From Cryptomeria japonica (lineage: Eukaryota > Streptophyta > Pinopsida > Cupressales > Cupressaceae), in the NCBI RefSeq assembly GCF_030272615.1, contig NC_081415.1, positions 376,417,392 through 376,481,391 of the forward strand: a DNA stretch of 64,000 bases, written 5' to 3'. The translations under genes and the position numbers were made by a program. The notes under the pieces were generated by a model. The model was not told the origin of the DNA and made no database searches. It was given only the letters and a program-made list of their open reading frames with translations. Positions 57,240 to 64,000 of the stretch are shown piece after piece (the first letter of the stretch is position 1; each line of letters opens with the position of its first letter).

Positions 57240-58094
57240 TGTTTGCCCCTTTGCTATATTTTTCTTTCATGGACTCAATGACACCACCTAATATTTTAGG
57301 GATTGTAGTAGTTGTTGGAGTGGGCTCAACCTCATACTCATCATCATCTTCAATCCTATCATATGTTGTTGTGGGATGCTCCATATTCCACAATTTGCTA
57401 GACTCTTCATCCTCGTCGATGGTCTCAAATTTTGCATTGGTCTTTGGTTCACCGATATTCTTCATCATAGTCCAAAAATCATTTATTTTAGTTTGAGTCC
57501 AATAACTCTCTTTAAATTCTTGCAGAATTGATTTGGGAATAGATTTGTTAGATGGATTAGCATATTTTTGGTAGAAATTGTAGGACCTCCTATTTTGGAT
57601 GCCTTGACCCTCCTCTGTTGTCCTTTGTGTGTGCAATGCCATAATTTGTGATGGAATTTCTACCATTGAAATGTTATTGTCAGCAAAAATTTTCTCCATC
57701 TCTTTTTTATCTCATCCCAAGAGTCCATGTTTCTAAGCTTTTCTAGCAATGGTTTACTTTCATGTTGACATAATGCTGAAGAGTTCCCATTTTTCTTTAG
57801 CCTTGCTTGAACTACACCGATTGGATCATACTGCTAGAGACCCTCATCACCATAGCTAAAAACTATCAAAAAAACATGTGCCACATTGAATGCTTTTCTC
57901 TCAAATGTGAACCCTCCACATGAGAAAGGCAAGGAAGGACATATGCTCTTCTTTTGCTGACCATGGAAGTTCCTATCTATTCTCTCCAACTGCTGTACAT
58001 ATTCCAATGCAAATACCCTCTCTGTCACATGTATTGGAAGTCTGTATGGTTTTACTGCTGATCTGTAAAACCTTAACACAATGAATTCTTCCAT
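57175..58094 (-). pseudogene. Locus 2, middle part
   Basis: 58094-57834 (MEEFIVLRFYRSAVKPYRLP, FALEYVQQLERID) continues the previous frame after a stop and matches the RVGGFEEEPFRLP block of locus 1. The next frame, 57699-57175, has SNKSIPKSILQEFKESYWTQ and an acidic patch (RIEDDDEYEVEPTPTTTT). Function unknown. Confidence 0.5.
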
Positions 58095-58100
58095 GAAGAA

Positions 58101-59134
58101 CTAGTCAACCAGTTGTATTTGACTTCTGAGTTGAATGCAATCTCTACAAGACACAAGAAATCTAGGCATTGGAATGCTTGTAATTTCATTATACATTGGT
58201 GCCAAAAAGAAGTCTACAAAGTGATTGTAGTTCTTTCTGTTATCATGTATCCTTATCTTTGGTGTACATTCATATATTGGACACTCTGTTATGTTCTTAG
58301 TCTTCTCATCAATTTTATAGTTCACATTTTGAAGATTGTTGGTCTCGAATATTGCATGATACTTGGATAGAAGGAGATAGCACAAGTAGGGTGAGAACCT
58401 AAATGTCTTATAGGAACCTTTTTGATCATTAGTAATTGTTTTTGCATGGATTGAACAATGTGCTCAATAAAATTATATCTTACAGGTTGACCTACACAAT
58501 GGATCTTAAAAATCATTTCAAGAAGGCTTGCACCCACTTCCCTATAATTTTCCAATCCCAAGCAAAATGATAGCAATGAAATAGTATCCCCAAACCATGG
58601 AACAAAAATGTTAGAATTATAAGGAGGCTTATGATTCTGATCCAACTGAGTACCTTGCTTTATTAGAGCTTTGATAAATGAGTCTCTGTGACTTGGATCA
58701 AGACTCTCATAATTCTCTGCCATCTTTCTTAGGTCAATTTGGACATTTGAGTTTTGTGCTTCAAACCCTAGGTTCAACAAATGAGAAAATTCTCCCACGT
58801 TTATGGATAGAATTTCCTCTTTTGTAATTTTATTGATAAATGCTTTTTTATCTTCATCATAATTTTTGACGCAGAGCATTACAAAATCAGGGCAAGGGAA
58901 TACTTCAGGCAACACCATGCTTCCCAATCCAACATCCCACGATGTGATTTTATTTGTTCTTAGTTTTAACATTGAGTTGAAAATAGTAAATTTTACCCTG
59001 GATGGATTTGTCGCCTTATTAGATAATGCATATCTAATATCTATGATATGCTTTTCACCATGGATAACAGGGTCATAAATATCATGGTATTCATCAATGA
59101 AACCTAGTGTTTTAACCAGTTCTGTTAGGTACAT
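58101..59134 (-). pseudogene. Locus 2, N-terminal part of large unrecognised protein
   Basis: ATG at 59134 (MYLTELVKTLGFIDEYHDIYD), 270 codons to 58322, then a shift to a frame ending at 58101. Blocks: FPCPDFVMLCVKNYDEDKKAF, ITKEEILSINVGEFSHLL, DPSHRDSFIKALIKQG and FVPWFGDTISLLSFCLGLENY. The FPCP...YD and ITKEEIL blocks align in order with loci 1 and 3. No named domain is recognised. The upstream tandem array at 59,587-60,536 lies 450 bases before the start. Confidence 0.6.
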
Positions 59135-59586
59135 TTTTTTTTCACTTGGCTTCCTGTTGAACTGTTGCTTCCTGTTTTCCCCATCATTGTTATTGTTAAT
59201 AATTCAAAATAATGCTAGATACAAAACTGAAAATGCTAACCCTCAAATCGGACCACGAGATTAAAAAAATTAAAAAAGGCAGGATGTGTTCTAGATTTTA
59301 CCCAAAATTTCTATTTCACTAGATTGGTGCAAACAGTCTTTGTTGCAATTTGCATTCCTCAATCTAGTAGCTATTTCAGAATCTCCCTCAATTTACTGGT
59401 TTGTCCATGAAATGAAATACAATTATGATTTATGAGTCACTTATTTTGAAAACTCTGAAAAGTATAAAAGTAATACTTAGGGAAAAATATCTAGAATCAT
59501 GTTGTAATTTTAATAATTATTATTAATATCTATTCGTCGCCGAAGGACAAAATATTCATTACTTCAGTCTAAATTCCGAGGACATT
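59135..59586. other. Immediate upstream region of locus 2
   Basis: AT-rich, no gene and no clear TATA box chosen. Ends at the tandem array. Confidence 0.4.
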
Positions 59587-60536
59587 AAATGTAAAACATT
59601 CAATTCTGGGCAAAGTTCTCACAAATGTGTTCACTTCCCACATTCGGGCCTAAATCCACCCTAAGCCGTTGATCTTTGCTCATCCAATGGACGATGGTAC
59701 TTGTTGTCAGATGTCATGGGTCCCATGACTTCTGCCATTTTTTGGTCAAGTCACCACACTCAAGTCACTTTTCGGGACTATTTTTTAAATCTGTTTAATC
59801 ATTTTAAACTTCCGCCCGAAAAAGAGCTTTATAGACTTAATTATATTTAATTAAATTTAAAACATTCAAATCCAGGCAAAGTTCTCACAAATGTGTTCAC
59901 TTCCCACATTCGGGCCGAAATCCACCCTAAGCCGTTGATATTTTCTCATCCAACAGACGATGGTACATGTTGTCAAATGTCATGGGTCCCATTACTTCTG
60001 CCATTTTTCGGGCATGTCACCACACTCAAGTCACTTTTCGGGACTGTTTTTTAAGTCTGTTTAATCATTTTAAACTTCCGCCCAAAAAAGAGCTTTATAG
60101 ACTTAATTATATTTAATTAAATTATAAATGTTCAATTCCAGATGAAGTTCTCACAAATGTGTTCACTTCCCACATTCAGGCCAAAATCCACCCTAAGTCG
60201 TTGATCTTTTCTCATCCAACAGATGATGGTACTTGTTGTCAGATGTCGTGGGTCACATGACTTCTTCCATTTTTTGGGCACGTCACCATACTCGTGTCAC
60301 TTTTTCGGGACTGTGTTTTTAAGTCTGTTTAATCATTTTAAACTTCCACCCAAAAAAGAGCTTTATAGACTTATATGACTTAATTATATTTAATTAAATT
60401 TAAAACTTTCAATTCCGGGCAAAGTTCTCACAAATGTGTTCACTTCCCACATTCAAGCCAAAATCCACCCTAAGTTGTTGATCTTTTCTCATCCAACGAA
60501 CGATGGTACCTGTTGTCAGATGTCGTGGGTCCCATA
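59587..60536. repeat. Tandem array of ~266-base units
   Basis: The word CAAAGTTCTCACAAATGTG starts units at 59,611, 59,877, 60,143 (as TGAAGTTC) and 60,420, giving periods of 266, 266 and 277; the third unit has an extra TTATATGACT. The fourth is partial and stops at GGGTCCCATA. Each unit has CACTTCCCACATTCGGGCC, CCACCCTAAGCCGTTGATC and TTAAACTTCCGCCC. A scrap (CACCCTAAGCCATTGATC) lies at about 61,050. Confidence 0.9.
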
Positions 60537-61412
60537 ATAAGAGACATTTAAAGATGTGCAATAGTTTGAGATAACTATTAAATAAAATGTTAATATTATT
60601 TGTAAAAATATGAAATTCAAAAATAGTATAGAAAATGAAACTCAGTTTCTAGAATAAAAAAAATAACTAAATAAAAATATAAATTTTGATATACAATTTG
60701 AAAGGTAAAAGTTTAATTTATAAAAGAAAACATACAATATTAATTTAAAGTTTAACAAAATTCTTTAAAAATATGTTTACAATATATAATTTTAAAATTT
60801 AGTTTAAGAATATAAATAAAAGTTCAATATAAATTTAGTGTAATATAAATTTTAATTTAATTTAATTTAATAAATAAATAAAGACTAAAAAAATATATAA
60901 AAGTTCAACATAAATTTAGTTTAATATAAATTTTAATTTAATATAATTTTAATTTAATTTAGTTCAAATTTATTTAATAAACAAATAGAGACTATAAAAA
61001 AATTATATGATTGTATTTATAACAAAGTTTATAGCCTCTATGAAAAATTCACCCTAAGCCATTGATCTAATTGAGTCTAATCATGTTCTCTAATTGAGTC
61101 TAGAATCTTGAATTTTCTTCTAATGACCTTGGCCTTGAGTCTAATAATTTGGTGAATCTTATTGATAAACCTGCACCTCCTAAGGACCTATGCAATATGC
61201 ATTACCTTTGATCTAAGTGAGACTATTGAAATTTGAAACACCTGATGGCCCACTATAAGTCTATATATCACTTGCAAAGATCAAAGACATACTCTCACAA
61301 GGGGTTCTCATTGATGATTGATCCAACATGTATGGTGAATGTAATAAGTTAAGAATATCTTTATACTTTACAATTGCATGAAGTAACATATTGATATGAT
61401 AAATTTGATTTA
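60537..61412. other. AT-rich stretch with a tandem duplication
   Basis: 60,817-60,899 and 60,900-61,007 are diverged direct copies (AAGTTCAA(T/C)ATAAATTTAG start, GACTA(A/T)AAAAA end). The rest is low-complexity TTTAATTTAA. 61,080-61,150 has repeated TTGAGTCTA words. No gene. Confidence 0.55.
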
Positions 61413-61734
61413 GTGGTAAAGATCTTAGATGGTTTCTCTTGTCCTACTATAGGTTCTATTACTCTTCCTGTTAAGGTTGGTACTAACTGCTTAGATGTCA
61501 TTTTTGCTATCATTCCTAAATCCTACTTCAGATCAATTTTGTGTGAAGTTGGGACATCCTTTCCCTTGGTTCTCTTCCATGAAAGTGATCCCATCTACCC
61601 TTCATAAATGTCTCAAATTTGTTCATTATGACAAAATCTTAACTATAAATCATAACATGTACCCAGTACCAACCCACGCATGCACTAGTTTAAAACTTCA
61701 ACAACACGTAAGTTGGTCTTTTAGTTTTAATTAA
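61413..61734 (+). pseudogene. Gypsy aspartic protease fragment
   Basis: GSITLPVKVGTNCLDVIFAI, then after a frameshift near 61,520 a VKLGHPFPWFSSMKVIPST tail and HKCLKFVHYDKILTIN. These match the end of element B's protease in order ([36 protein letters not shown]). The active-site loop is not present. It is an isolated scrap, not joined to any other element part in view. Confidence 0.7.
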
Positions 61735-62213
61735 CTTGTTTTTCATGAGATAAACTTCTTTTTTATATATATTTATAAAATTATAATCAACCATAATCAA
61801 TGTACAAATAATTAATGGAACAAACTGATTTTTTTTTATATATTAAATATAGAGGAAGAAGCATTACATAAAAAGATCACAGTATTAAATTTATTTCCAT
61901 TGTTTAACAAAATATTGAAATAACATAACTCATAGACAAAAAGCATTTGGAAAACTTTCATTAATAAAAATGAAATAGAATTATAGAAAGCATTTTTATA
62001 TCCATAAGACTCTAAGAGGCAAACTGAAACAAACTGGAATTTGAAAAATTATCATTAATATTTATGCATTGGAAATTTACAATTTTTACGTCTGAGACTT
62101 GAGTCCCTCAAAAACTTAAAAGCCAAAATGAGTGAGTGACAAAGCCTGTGAGGTTTCAAGGACATAGGCAAGAAAAAAATACTAGGGGGTCGGGGCTAGG
62201 GCATAGGTAGTGG
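61735..62213. other. AT-rich, no gene seen
   Basis: No motif or repeat of note. Confidence 0.5.
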
Positions 62214-62214
62214 A

Positions 62215-62807
62215 TGGTTTACAACTTTGCCCTAAGAATCTGGCCCTCCTTCCATGTAGAATTCTTTAGAAAACATAATCTGAGAGAATTATTCAAGACA
62301 CATGTAGTTTGTAAAGTCGTCCACGAGCAACCATTTCTGGAGGAAGTCCCTACCAATCCGCGCCCATTTCCTATGACACGTCAAGTGCTCTGCATTCAAG
62401 TTCAGGAGAAATGATTGCCTAACCACTGGCATTGTTTGGTCAGGGAGGAGAAGCTTGGATAATTAACTCGCCCAAGGGATCCCCACCCCTACTTCTGCAA
62501 GGATGACAACAGTAATGTCATCTTCAAGGAAGTCTTCCTTAAAACCTTCCTCAACAGCATCAGCATATCCACCTTGTCTCCTCTGAGGTCTAGAAGAGAT
62601 GCCAAGAACTGAGATGTAATGTCCGTGTTAACACAGTATCTATTTTTCGTTTCGCAGAAACTCTCTGCCCAGCACCATCCACACAACCTCATTGGTGAAT
62701 GACCCAACCTCCTTGTAGACTGATTGGAGGGTTGGGTCTCTAACAGAGTCCAGAAAGGCCCTCTGGTCCTATGCAGAAATATTTCTCAAGTGGATGGGAG
62801 TGTCCAT
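62215..62807 (-). pseudogene. Unrecognised pseudogene, one phase with several stops
   Basis: Starting at an ATG at 62807 (MDTPIHLRNISA) one phase can be read for nearly 200 codons with six stops and no frameshift. Parts: AFLDSVRDPTLQSVYKEVGS, GYADAVEEGFKEDFLEDDIT, VVILAEVGVGIPWAS, LLLPDQTMPVVRQSFLLNLN and KWARIGRDFLQKWLLVDDF. Codon-like composition and the absence of shifts over ~590 bases argue that it was coding. I do not recognise the family; an old gag-like region is possible. Confidence 0.5.
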
Positions 62808-62809
62808 CT

Positions 62810-63439
62810 TGAGAAATCAGTTTAACAAATTAAACAACCTAAGCCTATAAACCTAAACTAGAGGAAGAATTTAAATATCGTGAGCTCCAATGATTTATCT
62901 ACCAAATGGCAAAGGCTAATTTAAGATAGAAGAAGCAGAGATCATATATAAATAGTTGAAGCTCTTGATTGTAATAATTATTTCTCTAATCGTATTAATT
63001 GCTTTAATTTTTTTAAAATCTTTCCCATAAATGCACTAGTGTGCAAAATTGGAAACAACTATAAACCAGTATCAAGTTGGCAAGTGCCAAGTACCATATT
63101 GGAAGTCGTGGGGACAGAGTGGATTGTAGTTAGTGACTAGATATATATTAAGTGACCGAAATGATCAATGGTGACATTTGATATGTGTCTATTGAATCCA
63201 ATTCCATTCCAGGGACTTTCTGGTGAGCTATGTTCTCTTCAAAAAATTGGGCCGAAATAAAAATTCAGCCATTGATCTACGATCATCGAATAGTTCAAAA
63301 TCATTGATGGATTTTAGGTATGTGTCACCCTTAACGTGTCAAAGAGGCGGCGCTTATTGATACATCATGCAGAGTTCGGACTCAATATGATGTACTGATA
63401 TGATGTGATGTGTCTTGTCTATTAATGGCAATGAATTTA
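62810..63439. other. Gene-free stretch
   Basis: No coding region. GGGCCGAAATAAAAATTCAGCC followed by ATTGATCT (63,250-63,277) echoes part of the 266-base unit at 59.6-60.5 kb. Confidence 0.4.
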
Positions 63440-63800
63440 TGAAATCGCCAATAAATCATATATTTTTCCATAAATAACAAAATACTCGCCAATACATTTA
63501 AACAATTTTCAAGCGGTGGATAAAAATCACCAATACATTTAAATAATTTTTCCTTCAAAGTAAAAGTTTTCTCTCATACAGTTATATATTTGTTCCTTTT
63601 AATAAAAATTATTCGCCTCCTACTTTATATATTTTCTCCATAGAACAAGGTATTATTCGCCAAGAAATTTATGGAATTTTCGTACCCTAGAAAAAAATTA
63701 CCAATACAAAATAATTTTTTTACAAAAAAAATTTCGCCATCAATATGAAAATTCCCCCCCAAAAATAATGTCTAATTCGCCAGGATTTTACATAGTTGCC
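63440..63800 (+). repeat. Second TTCGCC word zone
   Basis: TTCGCC at 63,612, 63,656, 63,733 and 63,776; ATCGCC at 63,444; CTCGCC at 63,485; several are followed by AATA. It resembles the zone upstream of the hAT gene. Near its right end, TGCCCAGGGGGTGG and ATCCCTGGGGTGGG (63,797-63,837) form a short direct repeat. Confidence 0.6.
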
Positions 63801-64000
63801 CAGGGGGTGGTTTCTTAAAGTTATCCCTGGGGTGGGTATTTCTTCTTGAACTAATTTAGGTGAGTGTCAACCATTGGTTAATATGTCCTTCTATGACCTC
63901 ATGATTTATTTCACCCTGATATTGAAATATGGTGGAGTCACATTTTTGGACCATACGTTCTTCCTTCTTCTACTCTTTTGTAGGTTTTTTGTATGTGGAT
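63801..64000. other. Window end, no gene seen
   Basis: Nothing recognisable beyond the short direct repeat noted for the previous entry. Confidence 0.5.

Noticed and set aside
59587-60536. CRISPR-like array
   Set aside because: Units are continuous 266-base tandem repeats without unique spacers, in plant DNA.

Overview
The window reads as plant nuclear DNA built almost entirely of old, nested transposable elements; the style (AT-rich, very long elements, decayed copies, no recognisable housekeeping gene) suggests a large gymnosperm-type genome, probably a conifer. That is an inference from texture and element types, not a marker-based call. No rRNA, tRNA or CRISPR was seen by eye, and no tRNA search could be run.

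Layout. 1.4-4.4 kb (-): broken copy of a large unrecognised protein gene (locus 1). 6.2-13.8 kb (+): 3' half of a Ty3/gypsy element of Tat type (element A): integrase, A-rich tract, an antisense plant-mobile-domain (PMD) gene, polypurine tract and LTR. 14.26-39.99 kb (+): a Ty1/copia composite: 5' LTR, Met-tRNA primer site, gag with zinc knuckles, then a non-copia gene (locus 3, related to locus 1) where protease and N-terminal integrase should be, then copia integrase end, RT and RNase H pieces and a 3' LTR. Into the locus 3 reading frame a 17.6-kb Tat-type gypsy (element B, -) has jumped: two 1.14-kb LTRs at 17,974 and 34,384, 5-bp target duplication (one mismatch), tRNA-Lys primer site, gag, protease, G-patch, RT, RNase H, second RNase H, integrase, and again an antisense PMD gene with its own TATA box. 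40-42.5 kb: the 5' end of another gypsy (-) with a copia-type solo LTR in it. 45.6-49.4 kb (-): badly decayed third Tat copy (element C). 49.5-54.3 kb (+): a hAT transposase gene with only three stops and one frameshift, preceded by a zone of repeated TTCGCC words and cut by a copia solo LTR with a perfect TTTCC duplication. 55.2-59.1 kb (-): second large copy of the unrecognised gene family (locus 2), headed by four ~266-bp tandem repeats. 61.4 kb (+): gypsy protease scrap. 62.2-62.8 kb (-): unknown pseudogene. 63.4-63.8 kb: second TTCGCC zone.

The parts that established families do not explain are: the three-locus gene family, one copy of which sits inside a copia element; clusters of the palindrome TCGTACGA confined to element B leaders; and the repeated TTCGCC zones. 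Every protein gene here carries stops or frameshifts, so nothing is expected to be active as it stands.
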